NCBI RefSeq assembly: GCF_038443705.2
Contig: NZ_CP151767.2
Span: 806,001-870,000 of the forward strand
Origin: Yoonia sp. SS1-5
GTDB taxonomy: Bacteria; Pseudomonadota; Alphaproteobacteria; Rhodobacterales; Rhodobacteraceae
Reading direction: 5' to 3'
Length of the DNA: 64,000 bases
The stretch's first letter is position 1; every line of letters begins with the position of its first letter. Positions 1 to 8,832 of the stretch are shown here, one piece after another. The notes beneath the pieces were generated by a model. It had not been told where the DNA came from. It was given only the letters and a program-made list of their open reading frames with translations, and searched no databases. A program made the translations under genes and the position numbers.

Positions 1-107
1 ATCTGATGTACAATTGGGCCGGGATCGCCCCTGCAAAATGGGCAGATGTAACCGCCATCCCCCCACCGCCGGGCTGCGCATGGGCAACCGGCCCGCTTAC
101 CCCCTGA
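1..107 (+). CDS. 3' end of a membrane pentapeptide-repeat protein paralog (partial)
   Basis: The reading frame that starts at base 3 runs open to a TGA at 105-107. Its C-terminal residues include DVTAIPPPPGCAWATGP. This matches the tails of the next two genes, which end in DVAPIPPPDGCVW and EVAPIPPPAGCVWATTP. It is therefore the 3' end of a third member of the same family, cut by the window edge. The body of the gene and its repeats lie outside the window. The tandem arrangement is seen directly; the function is unknown. Confidence 0.8.
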   Translation, partial: LMYNWAGIAPAKWADVTAIPPPPGCAWATGPLTP

Positions 108-189
108 GACAGCCGGACGGACCCGCAAAACTGCCCTTACGTCAACGAAACGCTTGCCAAGCGTTAACCCCCGGTACACGTTGCGTCTT

Positions 190-2376
190 ATGAGTAAATC
201 ACGGATCAGGCCCGCCTTGACGGCCGCAAAGGTTGCAGCCGCTGGCAAGCCGTCTGGCGAGGACACGATCAAGCGGATCGCCTCGCTGACAAATAACGCG
301 CGGAACACATGGTTTTCCCTGCTGGGTGTCCTGCTTTTTCTGGGCATCACCCTGCTTGGGGTCGAGGATGTGGATTTCTATGGCCATGACCGCAAGACGC
401 AATTGCCCTTGGTCGGTGTTGCTGTGCCAACGCAGTTCTTCTTTTGGGGCGCGCCGCTTTTGGTTGCGGCCAACTACATCTACTTTCACCTCTATCTGAT
501 CCGGCTTTGGGATGCCTTGGGCGAGGCCCCCGCACGGGTCAAGGACCGGCCCTTGGGCCGCGCCATCCCGTCATGGCTGGTCACGGATGCGGCCCTTTGG
601 TTGCGCAACCGGATCCGGGTGGATGGCAGTACAGATATGCGCCCCCTCGAAGGCTTGGCCGCTGTTTTGATCTTTGGGCTGACATGGGGGTTGGGCCTGG
701 GGATCGGGGTGATGGCCTGGTGGTTGTCAGCCGTCGCACGCGACTGGATGATGACAGGCCTCGCGGTGATCGCCGTCATCAGCATGACGCTGATCGCAGT
801 GGCCAGTTTCATGGCGATGTGGCATCGGATGGGCGGTAATCAGCAGCCGGTAAAACCTGTGTCAGCCACGATCTGTTCAGCTGTTGTGGCGATCATGCTG
901 ATCGGCCCCACCTATTTCCGCACCGTCAACCCGGCGCCCTGGACGTACGGGGTCATCGAAAGCGCCTCCTCCGCCGCCATAATCATTAACGAGGACGGAA
1001 CGGAAACCTTCACGCAAGGAGACGCCTGGGAAAAGTACGGCTATTTTTACGCGACGCGGCAATCCAGCCTTTGGGAACGTTTATGGACATTGGCCGAGAT
1101 TGATCTGGAAGGCGAAAACATCGTGCAGCGCCCCGGCAACTGGGTCCCATACGCCCTGCAACGGCGCGATTTTGAACGCGACTGGTGCAAGACCGAAGGG
1201 GTGGCCGATTGCGCCTATAGCCCCGCACAAGCCAAGCAGATGAACGATGAATTCTGGATCCGGCAACGCGCGGCCCTGTCCAGCCTCAAACGGCCCACCT
1301 GGCATCGCGTAGACCGGCGCAAACCCGACCTGCGCGGGGCCAACCTGACCGGCGCATTTCTCGCCGGGATCAATCTGAATGGCGCGCGGCTTGATGCGGC
1401 ACGACTGAATTCTGCCGTGCTGGTTGCGGCCGACCTTCGCGCCACGACCGGGCTGGAGGCAGAGTTGGACTTTGCCGACGCGCAGGGGGCCAATTTCAGC
1501 GATGCTGACTTTTCCCTTGCCCGGTTCGCCAGTGCCGGATTGCAACATGCAGATCTAAAACACGCAACCCTGGAACAAGCCGTTTTTGATAAGAGTCTTC
1601 TTGGTTTCGACCAATCTATACCTACCAATCTGACCGGCGCGGATTTCGGTGGCGCCAAATTGCGGGATGCCCGCTTTGATGGGGCCATATTGACCGGCAG
1701 TACATTTGAAGCCGCCGAATTGGACGAGGTGAATTTTTTCCAAGCAGACCTGCGCGGCGTCAGTTTCCTTTATGCCACCCTGCGCAATGGATCGGTTGCC
1801 GAGGCCAATCTGGCGGGCGCCAATCTGTCAGAGATCGTTCTGGATGGGGCAGTCCTGCATGATACCAATCTGGCCGGCGCGAACCTTGCAGGTATTCAGG
1901 CCACAGGCGCCGATTTCGCAGGCGCTGATATGACCGGCGCCGATTTCAGCATCGCCTACATCTCCGGACCATCGTTAGCAGGCGAAGAACCGCTGCGCGA
2001 TGCGATCGTGACTGGCAGCCGCCACGCCGGAGCATTGCGCAATATTGATTTGTCACAAATCCATGAAATGGGTCAACTGGATTGGCGAAATGTATTTATT
2101 GATGGCAGCGTCAAGGGCCGCGATAGATTGATGGACGCACTCGGCCTGGATACCCCGCCTTGCCAATGGGCGGACGAGGTGCTTGACAACCAGACATTCC
2201 GGGGCCGTTGGGCAGGCTGGATGAACACCGCCATCGAATATGACGACGGCATTTATGTCTCGAACTTCAATGTCGTGAACTTCAATGACCTGTTGCCAAG
2301 CGATGTTGCCCCCATCCCCCCGCCCGATGGCTGCGTCTGGTATGATGAGCCGCTGGAAATCATCGTCTTGGAATAG
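190..2376 (+). CDS. Membrane-anchored pentapeptide-repeat protein (copy 2 of the array)
   Basis: About 728 residues. The N-terminal 250 residues hold several hydrophobic segments, including one near TWFSLLGVLLFLGITLLG and one near FFFWGAPLLVAANYIYF, so this part is probably an integral membrane domain. From about residue 380 to 620 the protein is built of A(D/N)LxG pentapeptide repeats, which fold as a right-handed beta-helix. The tail contains a PIPPPxGCVW motif shared with both neighbours. An upstream TTG at 154 is in frame, but ATG 190 matches the paralog's start better. Neither start has a strong Shine-Dalgarno sequence. The biochemical role is unknown; pentapeptide helices often act as protein-interaction or DNA-mimic scaffolds. 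Confidence 0.85.
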   Translation: MSKSRIRPALTAAKVAAAGKPSGEDTIKRIASLTNNARNTWFSLLGVLLFLGITLLGVEDVDFYGHDRKTQLPLVGVAVPTQFFFWGAPLLVAANYIYFHLYLIRLWDALGEAPARVKDRPLGRAIPSWLVTDAALWLRNRIRVDGSTDMRPLEGLAAVLIFGLTWGLGLGIGVMAWWLSAVARDWMMTGLAVIAVISMTLIAVASFMAMWHRMGGNQQPVKPVSATICSAVVAIMLIGPTYFRTVNPAPWTYGVIESASSAAIIINEDGTETFTQGDAWEKYGYFYATRQSSLWERLWTLAEIDLEGENIVQRPGNWVPYALQRRDFERDWCKTEGVADCAYSPAQAKQMNDEFWIRQRAALSSLKRPTWHRVDRRKPDLRGANLTGAFLAGINLNGARLDAARLNSAVLVAADLRATTGLEAELDFADAQGANFSDADFSLARFASAGLQHADLKHATLEQAVFDKSLLGFDQSIPTNLTGADFGGAKLRDARFDGAILTGSTFEAAELDEVNFFQADLRGVSFLYATLRNGSVAEANLAGANLSEIVLDGAVLHDTNLAGANLAGIQATGADFAGADMTGADFSIAYISGPSLAGEEPLRDAIVTGSRHAGALRNIDLSQIHEMGQLDWRNVFIDGSVKGRDRLMDALGLDTPPCQWADEVLDNQTFRGRWAGWMNTAIEYDDGIYVSNFNVVNFNDLLPSDVAPIPPPDGCVWYDEPLEIIVLE

Positions 2377-2454
2377 GGCCGCCCTGATCACGGATATCGG
2401 CAGTCTGGATCACCCTACTTGCCTTGACGCCCTTGGCGGTTCAGCCTGCCGGGT

Positions 2455-4422
2455 ATGAGCGATGATGCTACGACCCCGCAGGTTTCGGCGGAAGATGCGA
2501 TTGCCCGCATTGCCGAACTGACCAGGAACACCCGCACGACCTGGTTTTCGTTGCTGGGTGTTTTGTTGTTCGTGGGTGTCACGCTGTTGGGGTTCGACCA
2601 TATCGACTTTTACGGCTATGACCGACAGACCCAACTGCCCCTGATCGGCGTGTCGGTGCCGACCCGCTTCTTTTTCTGGACCGCTCCGATCCTTGTGGCG
2701 GCCAACTACATTTACTTTCACCTCTATTTGATCAGGCTTTGGGATGCGTTGGGCGATGCGCCCCCACAGGTCAAAGGCGCCCCGCTTGGCCGTGCCATCC
2801 CACCCTGGCTGGTGGTCGATGCCGCCCTGTGGCTGCGCAACCAGCGGCGCGCGGATGGATGTACAGACCGGCGCCCATTGGAAGGGCTGGCCGCCTTGCT
2901 GAACTTTCTGCTGACCTGGGGGCTTGGCCTTGTGATTGGTGTGATGGCCTGGTGGCTTTCGGCGGTGGCCCGGGATCTGATGATGACCGGTCTGGCTGCC
3001 ATGGCCCTTGCCGCCATGACCTTGACGGCGATTGCCAGCCTTGTGGCCATGTGGCATCGGATGGTGCGAAACCAACCGCCCGGTCGGCCCATTCTGGCCG
3101 GATCCGTTGCCGTCCTGATCGCTTTGGCCCTTGCGGCCCCGACCTATTTCCGCACAACCGATCCAGCCCCGTGGATGACCCAGTTGGCAGAGCTGCAGGT
3201 GCGCAGCGACGATGGCGACCGCATGGTCAGGAAGTTGCGCGCGGTCCCGACATATGCGCAGCAATCATCCCCGCTTTGGGACCGGCTGTGGACGCTGGCC
3301 GAGATTGATCTTGAAGGCGAGGAACTGGTCGAGCGGCCACGGGACTGGTTGCCCTATGATCTGGTCCGCGCTGAGGCGCTGCGCGACTGGTGTGGCAAAT
3401 CGACTATGCCGGGCTGTGGGACAACGGGCGAATATGATCGGGATTTCAATGCAGAGTTCTGGGACAGGCGCAAATCGGTGCTGGCCCCCCTACGACGACC
3501 CGAATGGCACCGGCCCGGCCGCGATAAACCTGATTTGCGTGGTGCCAACCTGCGCAGCACCTTTCTGGCAGGGCTGGATTTGTCACAGACTAATCTGGAA
3601 GGGGCCGATCTGCGCAACGCCGAATTGCAGGCCGCCAATCTGCGCGATGCAAATCTGCGATTGGCCGATCTTGGGTCTGCGCAGATGCAAGGCGTTGATC
3701 TGGATTGGGCAAACCTGCGTCAGGCGGATCTGCGAAATGTCGCGCTGCACTGGGCGCGTCTGAACCGGGTCGAGGGGCAAGGCGCTTTCTTCGGGGGTGC
3801 AAATCTGCGCGGTGCGATGCTGGAATTTGCGGCATTACGCGGCGCGTCATTTCATGGCGCGAAACTGCGCTGGACCCATTTTGACCGCAGCTATCTGACG
3901 GATGCCGATTTCGGCCGCGCCGACCTGCAGCTTGCCCGCCTGTCCTCTTTTTCCATGGAAAGGGCAGTATTTGCCCATGCCAGTCTGGAACAAACCTTGA
4001 TCGAAAAGACGCTACTGGATGGGGGGGACCTTTGGCATCTCTATTCCAACGCACGGCTGAATGGCAGCATCCATCTGGGTGGCGCGTTACGAAACCTTGA
4101 TTTGCGCCATATTGATCCGCAAAGCCGGGGTTTTGACTGGCGCACTGTGTTTGCGGATGGCAGCGTTCAGGGCCAGACGGCATTTGCACAAGCCATGGGA
4201 CTGGCCGGACCGCCCTGCCATTGGACCAGCGACATCCTGGACGACGCTACTTTCTTTGGCCATTGGCGCGGCTGGATCGAAGCCGCACCTGAGGACTTCT
4301 ACCCCTCATGGGGCACGGCCAGCCCGGCTGACTGGCAAGAGGTTGCACCCATTCCACCCCCTGCCGGATGCGTATGGGCAACGACGCCACAGGCGGTTGC
4401 AGCCCTGCGCGGGTCGCGCTGA
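2455..4422 (+). CDS. Membrane-anchored pentapeptide-repeat protein (copy 3 of the array)
   Basis: 655 residues, with the same architecture as the preceding gene. The N-terminal multi-pass domain (about residues 20-230) is very similar, sharing TWFSLLGVLLF, HIDFYGYDRQTQLPL and YIYFHLYLIRLWDALG. It is followed by a linker and pentapeptide repeats (DLRGANL, NLEGADLRNAELQAANL) from about residue 360 to 530, and by a conserved C-terminal block with two cysteines (PPCHW and PAGCVW). The repeat part is shorter than in copy 2. The membrane domain and tail are better conserved than the repeats, which suggests tandem duplication followed by divergence of the presumed interaction surface. It starts 78 bp after the previous stop, so co-transcription is likely. 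Function is unknown. Confidence 0.87.
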   Translation: MSDDATTPQVSAEDAIARIAELTRNTRTTWFSLLGVLLFVGVTLLGFDHIDFYGYDRQTQLPLIGVSVPTRFFFWTAPILVAANYIYFHLYLIRLWDALGDAPPQVKGAPLGRAIPPWLVVDAALWLRNQRRADGCTDRRPLEGLAALLNFLLTWGLGLVIGVMAWWLSAVARDLMMTGLAAMALAAMTLTAIASLVAMWHRMVRNQPPGRPILAGSVAVLIALALAAPTYFRTTDPAPWMTQLAELQVRSDDGDRMVRKLRAVPTYAQQSSPLWDRLWTLAEIDLEGEELVERPRDWLPYDLVRAEALRDWCGKSTMPGCGTTGEYDRDFNAEFWDRRKSVLAPLRRPEWHRPGRDKPDLRGANLRSTFLAGLDLSQTNLEGADLRNAELQAANLRDANLRLADLGSAQMQGVDLDWANLRQADLRNVALHWARLNRVEGQGAFFGGANLRGAMLEFAALRGASFHGAKLRWTHFDRSYLTDADFGRADLQLARLSSFSMERAVFAHASLEQTLIEKTLLDGGDLWHLYSNARLNGSIHLGGALRNLDLRHIDPQSRGFDWRTVFADGSVQGQTAFAQAMGLAGPPCHWTSDILDDATFFGHWRGWIEAAPEDFYPSWGTASPADWQEVAPIPPPAGCVWATTPQAVAALRGSR

Positions 4423-4505
4423 GCACGAAACGCGACACGCCCCTCCCCTTTACGCCGTTCCCTGCAATCCCTATATCTTCACTCAGGAATAAGGATGCCG
4501 GATAC

Positions 4506-4868
4506 ATGACCGAGACGAATGCCCAGATGGAAGGTGCGCCGCTGATTGCGCCCTCGACCACCGATCATCCGCTGTACGAGGATATCGTGCAGGCCTGCCG
4601 TTCTGTCTATGACCCTGAAATTCCGGTGAATATCTACGATTTGGGATTGATCTACACGATTGATATCAAAGAAGATAACGCCGTGAATGTCATCATGACC
4701 CTGACCGCACCGGGCTGCCCGGTCGCAGGCGAAATGCCGGGCTGGGTCGCGGATGCGATCGAGCCCTTGCCGGGGGTCAAGATGGTGGATGTCGAAATGA
4801 CGTTCGAGCCGCAATGGGGCATGGACATGATGTCAGACGAAGCCCGCCTTGAACTGGGGTTCATGTAG
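4506..4868 (+). CDS. sufT: SUF system Fe-S assembly protein SufT (DUF59)
   Basis: 120 residues when started at ATG 4506, which gives MTETNAQMEG; AGGAATAAGGA lies upstream. The open frame extends further upstream through a stretch that does not look like coding sequence. The DUF59/MIP18 signature DPEIPVNIYDLGLIY is present, as is the conserved cysteine motif APGCPVAGEMP. SufT proteins help mature iron-sulfur proteins in the cytoplasm and usually sit in or at the end of suf operons. The A-type carrier gene follows at about 115 bp, which supports the Fe-S role. The sufBCDS genes themselves are not in the window. Confidence 0.9.
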   Translation: MTETNAQMEGAPLIAPSTTDHPLYEDIVQACRSVYDPEIPVNIYDLGLIYTIDIKEDNAVNVIMTLTAPGCPVAGEMPGWVADAIEPLPGVKMVDVEMTFEPQWGMDMMSDEARLELGFM

Positions 4869-4983
4869 CCCCGCGCTATTGGTCACACCGCGCCGGTAAC
4901 CGGCAGGCAGATAGTCACATCTGCGCGCGATCCCTTGTGCGGGTGCCCACCCTGCCCTAATTACATGGCAAAGGAGATTGGAT

Positions 4984-5349
4984 ATGTTCGGCATTCCCGG
5001 CAAGCAGGCCGTCAGTATTACCCCAAAGGCGGCGGCACAGATCGCCAAGCTGATGGAAAAGGATGGCCATCAGGGCTTGCGCATCGGCGTCAAGAAAGGC
5101 GGCTGTGCGGGGATGGAATATACCATGGACTACGTGACCGAAGTCGACCCGCATGACGAGGTTGTCGAAACCGACGGTGCCCGCGTCATGATTGCGCCAA
5201 TGGCGCAGATGTTCCTGTTCGGCACCGAAATCGACTATGAAGTGTCCTTGCTTGAGGCTGGTTTCAAATTCCGCAATCCGAATGTCGTGGATGCATGCGG
5301 CTGCGGTGAATCCATCAAGTTCGATGAAAGCATCGCCGCAAAATCATGA
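4984..5349 (+). CDS. sufA: A-type iron-sulfur carrier (HesB/IscA/SufA family)
   Basis: 121 residues from ATG 4984. An AAGGAG at about 4971-4976 gives ideal spacing to it, better than for the in-frame TTG at 4978. The three cysteines of A-type carriers are present: Cys41 in GGCAGM, and Cys105 and Cys107 in ACGCGES. Such proteins accept Fe-S clusters from the SUF scaffold and deliver them to apoproteins. The adjacent sufT fits this. The stop overlaps the ATG of the next gene (ATGA). IscA and SufA cannot be separated from sequence alone; the neighbourhood favours SufA. Confidence 0.92.
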   Translation: MFGIPGKQAVSITPKAAAQIAKLMEKDGHQGLRIGVKKGGCAGMEYTMDYVTEVDPHDEVVETDGARVMIAPMAQMFLFGTEIDYEVSLLEAGFKFRNPNVVDACGCGESIKFDESIAAKS

Positions 5350-5642
5350 GCGTCTCTGACGCTGATATTGCCTTTGCTACGGATCTGTTCAGTGACCTGG
5401 GTCAAGTCACAACCCGCAAGATGTTCGGCGGGCTGGGCCTGTATCACGCCGGTACGATCTTTGCGCTGGTCAGCAGCGAAGGGCGTATTTATGTCAAGAC
5501 GACGCCTGACATGGCACAGGCGCTTGCCGAACAAGGCTCTGCGCAATTTCACAATATGCCCTATTGGTCCCTGCCGGATGACGCGCTGGATCAACCGGCC
5601 GAGGCCTGCGGCTGGGCGATCAGGTTTCTGCAGCAGGACTAA
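5346..5642 (+). CDS. TfoX/Sxy N-terminal domain protein
   Basis: 98 residues, starting in an ATGA overlap with the Fe-S carrier gene and therefore probably translationally coupled. The motif RKMFGGLGLYHAGTIFALV is the hallmark of the TfoX N-terminal domain. Only that domain is present; the C-terminal domain of enterobacterial Sxy/TfoX, the competence co-regulator, is absent. In alphaproteobacteria such stand-alone proteins are common and uncharacterised. The 3' end overlaps the convergent oxygenase gene by a few bases. Confidence 0.85.
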   Translation: MSVSDADIAFATDLFSDLGQVTTRKMFGGLGLYHAGTIFALVSSEGRIYVKTTPDMAQALAEQGSAQFHNMPYWSLPDDALDQPAEACGWAIRFLQQD

Positions 5643-6556
5643 ACGGTGCTGAGATGCACGTATGTTTCCGCGTATCGGGCATCGAGATGCGTGCGTGCGT
5701 CAATCACCCGGCCCGAGCCGAGAGGCGCCACATTTGCATCATGATCAGGATTGAAAAATAGCGGAATGGATATCCGTTCAGCAGATGTGCCCACTACCCG
5801 GTGCGGCGTGGCCTTGATCCGGCCATTGGTCCACATCTCAAGCATCTCGCCAAAATTGATGATGAACGCGCCCGGTGCTGCGGCAACAGGTATCCAGCCG
5901 CCGCCACGCTTGCGCACCTCCAGCCCGTCCGATCCATCTGTGGCCAGCAATGTCAGGCAGCCATAATCGGTATGGGTCGCAATTCCGAAATCCTTTGCGC
6001 CGGCCCAGGCAGGACGGGTCGGATAGTAATTTCCCCGCAGCAGCGCCATGGGCGTGCCGAATTTGTCCCGGAAATAGCCCTGATCTTCACCAATCGCCTT
6101 CACGATGGCGCAGAGCACATCAAGCGAAAAGGCGCAGGCATCGGTGAAATAGGTCTGCAGCAATGCCGCAAACCCGTCCGGCATTTCCGGCCACTGATTT
6201 GGCGCATAGCAGCTTAACGCGGTCAGCGGATCACCCGCCGGCAGTTCCAGCCCACAATCGAAAAACTGTTTGTAGTCGGGGTTCGCGTCAGGATCGACCT
6301 GTTCGGCGCCAGACGCCCCCCAGCCCCGGTTTGATCCGGTGCGCGCAATGTTCACCGCCTCTTTCTGCGCTGATGGCAGCGTAAAGAACTGGTGATAAGC
6401 CGATAACAGGGTCTGCATGCGCGCCTTTGAGAATGGCGTATTCTCGATGATCAGAAACCCCACATCGCTGGCCGCATCCGCGACAACCTGTTCGACGTCA
6501 CGCGCGCCTGCCAACAACGCCTTGGCGTCGATCCGGGGGATCGTGGGATCAGTCAT
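5639..6556 (-). CDS. 2-oxoglutarate/Fe(II)-dependent dioxygenase (isopenicillin N synthase-like)
   Basis: 305 residues from ATG 6556 (MTDPTIPRIDAKALL). The open frame continues upstream across tpiA, but that extension is non-coding in composition. An N-terminal DIOX_N-like region (DVGFLIIENTPF) is followed by the 2OG-FeII core. The Fe ligands are the HTD in ATHTDYGCLTLL and the later His in KATPHRVVG. The 2-oxoglutarate-binding RIS follows in RISIPLFF. The family hydroxylates or oxidatively cyclises small molecules with 2OG, O2 and Fe(II). The substrate cannot be told. It is divergent from tpiA with a 68-bp shared promoter region. Confidence 0.9.
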   Translation of the reverse strand: MTDPTIPRIDAKALLAGARDVEQVVADAASDVGFLIIENTPFSKARMQTLLSAYHQFFTLPSAQKEAVNIARTGSNRGWGASGAEQVDPDANPDYKQFFDCGLELPAGDPLTALSCYAPNQWPEMPDGFAALLQTYFTDACAFSLDVLCAIVKAIGEDQGYFRDKFGTPMALLRGNYYPTRPAWAGAKDFGIATHTDYGCLTLLATDGSDGLEVRKRGGGWIPVAAAPGAFIINFGEMLEMWTNGRIKATPHRVVGTSAERISIPLFFNPDHDANVAPLGSGRVIDARTHLDARYAETYVHLSTV

Positions 6557-6624
6557 GGCCACCCTTTCCGTTCTGCTATGGAGTTGATAGCAAAGGGTGA
6601 ACCGAAGAACAAAGGATCGCTGAC

Positions 6625-7356
6625 ATGCCTCGCAAACTTGCCGCCGGAAACTGGAAGATGAACGGGCTGCGTGCTGATCTGTCCGAGCTGGAAACGCTCG
6701 CCTCAGCCCATTCTGACGCGACGGTTGATATCCTGATCTGTCCCCCCGCCACGTTGATCGGGGCGGCACAGGGGACGTTGTTCGATATTGGCGGCCAGGA
6801 CTGTCATGCAAATGCCAAGGGCGCCCATACCGGTGATCTGAGCGCTGCGATGCTGGCCGATGCCGGTGCCAGCTATGTGCTGACCGGTCATTCGGAACGC
6901 CGCACCGATCACGCCGAAACCGATGCAATCGTCGCGGCAAAATCACAGGCGGCCTATGGCGCCGAGCTGACCGCCGTGATCTGCATCGGCGAGACCCTCG
7001 CCGAACGTGAGGGCGGCACGACACTTGCCGTGATCGACACGCAATTGGCGGGCTCGGTTCCGGATGCGGCAACCGCCCGGAATACCGTCATCGCCTACGA
7101 GCCTGTCTGGGCCATTGGCACCGGCAAAGTCCCGACAGCCGCGCAGATTGCAGAAGTTCACGCCCATATCCGCGCCCGTCTGACAGACAGGTTCAGCGAC
7201 GGCGCAGAGTTCCGCATCCTATATGGCGGCTCTGTCAAAGGCAGCAACGCGGCCGAGATTTTTGCCATTCCCAATGTCGATGGCGCGCTGGTTGGCGGCG
7301 CAAGCCTGAAGGCGGCTGATTTTTCGCCCATCATCAGCGCATTGGAAGCAAGCTGA
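6625..7356 (+). CDS. tpiA: Triosephosphate isomerase
   Basis: 243 residues, close to the usual 250. It interconverts dihydroxyacetone phosphate and glyceraldehyde 3-phosphate in the cytoplasm. The diagnostic motifs are GNWKMNG (Asn and Lys at the phosphate site), the catalytic His in LTGHSERR, the catalytic Glu in [11 protein letters not shown], and the phosphate-binding [12 protein letters not shown]. It stands alone here, divergent from the dioxygenase gene and facing dctM, with a GC-rich hairpin between the stops. Confidence 0.98.
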   Translation: MPRKLAAGNWKMNGLRADLSELETLASAHSDATVDILICPPATLIGAAQGTLFDIGGQDCHANAKGAHTGDLSAAMLADAGASYVLTGHSERRTDHAETDAIVAAKSQAAYGAELTAVICIGETLAEREGGTTLAVIDTQLAGSVPDAATARNTVIAYEPVWAIGTGKVPTAAQIAEVHAHIRARLTDRFSDGAEFRILYGGSVKGSNAAEIFAIPNVDGALVGGASLKAADFSPIISALEAS

Positions 7357-7373
7357 GGTATCGCAATGCCGGG

Positions 7374-7396
7374 GACCCGCGCCAATGACGCGGGTC
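7374..7396. terminator. GC-rich hairpin between tpiA and dctM
   Basis: The perfect 8-bp arms GACCCGCG (7374-7381) and CGCGGGTC (7389-7396) flank a 7-nt loop between two convergent stops. No long T-tract follows on either strand, so it may be a weak bidirectional terminator or only an mRNA-end stabiliser. Confidence 0.55.
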
Positions 7397-7407
7397 ACGC
7401 GGTATCG

Positions 7408-8832
7408 TCAGTTCACAATGATTTCCGGCCCCATGAAGGTGATCGGCAGGAATGTTGAGATCGCCGGGATATAGGTGATCATCAGAAGGAAGACGAACAG
7501 CACGGCCAGGAATGGCAGCGCTGCCTTGACCACGGCCATCATCGGCATGCCAGCGACCCCGGATGTCACGAACAGGTTCAGGCCCACAGGGGGTGTGATC
7601 ATCCCGATCTCCATATTCACCACCATGATGATGCCAAGATGGATCGGGTCGATCCCCAGCTCGATTGCAATCGGGAAGACCAGCGGGGCCACAATGACGA
7701 TCAGGCCGGATGGCTCCATGAATTGCCCGCCGATCAGCAGGATCACATTGACCACCACAAGGAACATCACAGGTCCAAGACCAGCGGCCAGCATCGCCTC
7801 GGCGATATGTTGCGGGATCTGTTCGTCGGTCAGCACATGTTTGAGGATCAGCGCGTTGGCGATGATAAACATTAGCGTGACAGTCAGTTTGCCGCCCTCG
7901 AACAGGGTCTTGCGCGTGTCATTGTGGAAAAAGGCCGTCACCAGCGCCCAGGGCTTGCGGAACAGCGAAATCGGGCGTTCCCCCTCGGGCGTGGCCAGCG
8001 GCCCCATATCCCGGTAGATGAACGAGGCGACAATAAATGCGTAGACCGCGGCAACCGCTGCCGCCTCGGTCGGGGTGAAGGCCCCCCCGCGCCAGTAAAT
8101 CAAGCTGCCGCCGTCAAAGCGCACCCAAGGATGGCCGTAGATGCCAGCCATGATGATGATGATCAGCAACAAACCCCAGGCCGCATCGCGAAAACTGTCA
8201 AAAATCTCGCCCCAGCCGCGCCATTCGCCTTTGGGCATGTTCCGCATCCGGGCGATGATATAGATCGCCACCATGAGCATCGTCCCGGCCAGAATGCCTG
8301 GGATGACGCCCGCCAGAAACATCCGCCCGACGGAAACATCCGTCGCAGACGCATAGACAACCATCACGATGGATGGCGGGATCAGAATGCCCAATGTGCC
8401 GGCATTACAGATGACCCCTGCTGCAAACTCCTTGGAATAGCCGACCTGTGTCATTGCGGCGATCACAATGGACCCGATCGCCACAACCGTTGCCGGCGAA
8501 GAGCCGGACAAGGCCGCAAACATCATACAGGCCAGAACACCCGCAATCGCCAATCCGCCTTGCAAATGGCCCACACAGGCGATGGCAAAGCGGATAATCC
8601 GCTTGGCCACCCCGCCCGTGGACATGAAAGACGAAGCCAGAATAAAGAACGGGATCGCCAAGAGCGTATAATGGCCGGCCATGGCCTGATAGAGCGACTG
8701 CGCCACAGAGGCGAGCGACGTATCAGAAAACGCCAGTTGAAAGATGATCGAGGCCAGCCCCAGTGCGACCGCAATCGGCACCCCGATCAGCAAAAGACCG
8801 ATAATCAGGGCAAAAAGAATGACAACTTCCAT
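7408..8832 (-). CDS. dctM: TRAP transporter large permease DctM
   Basis: 474 residues, strongly hydrophobic, with about 12 transmembrane segments. Typical DctM motifs are GVPIAVALG near the N-terminus, ALSGSSPATVVAIGSIVI and LIPPSIVMVVYA in the middle, and ITPPVGLNLFV near the C-terminus. Together with DctQ it forms the Na+-driven inner-membrane half of the tripartite transporter. Its ATG overlaps the dctQ stop by one base (TAATG), so the two are coupled. A hydrophilic stretch around residues 220-320 makes it somewhat longer than the shortest family members (about 430). Confidence 0.96.
   Translation of the reverse strand: MEVVILFALIIGLLLIGVPIAVALGLASIIFQLAFSDTSLASVAQSLYQAMAGHYTLLAIPFFILASSFMSTGGVAKRIIRFAIACVGHLQGGLAIAGVLACMMFAALSGSSPATVVAIGSIVIAAMTQVGYSKEFAAGVICNAGTLGILIPPSIVMVVYASATDVSVGRMFLAGVIPGILAGTMLMVAIYIIARMRNMPKGEWRGWGEIFDSFRDAAWGLLLIIIIMAGIYGHPWVRFDGGSLIYWRGGAFTPTEAAAVAAVYAFIVASFIYRDMGPLATPEGERPISLFRKPWALVTAFFHNDTRKTLFEGGKLTVTLMFIIANALILKHVLTDEQIPQHIAEAMLAAGLGPVMFLVVVNVILLIGGQFMEPSGLIVIVAPLVFPIAIELGIDPIHLGIIMVVNMEIGMITPPVGLNLFVTSGVAGMPMMAVVKAALPFLAVLFVFLLMITYIPAISTFLPITFMGPEIIVN

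Noticed and set aside
6557..7072. N-terminal extension of the 2OG dioxygenase frame across tpiA
   Set aside because: The extension is Arg/Ser-rich shadow sequence opposite a well-conserved gene. The family-typical start is MTDPTIPRID at 6556.
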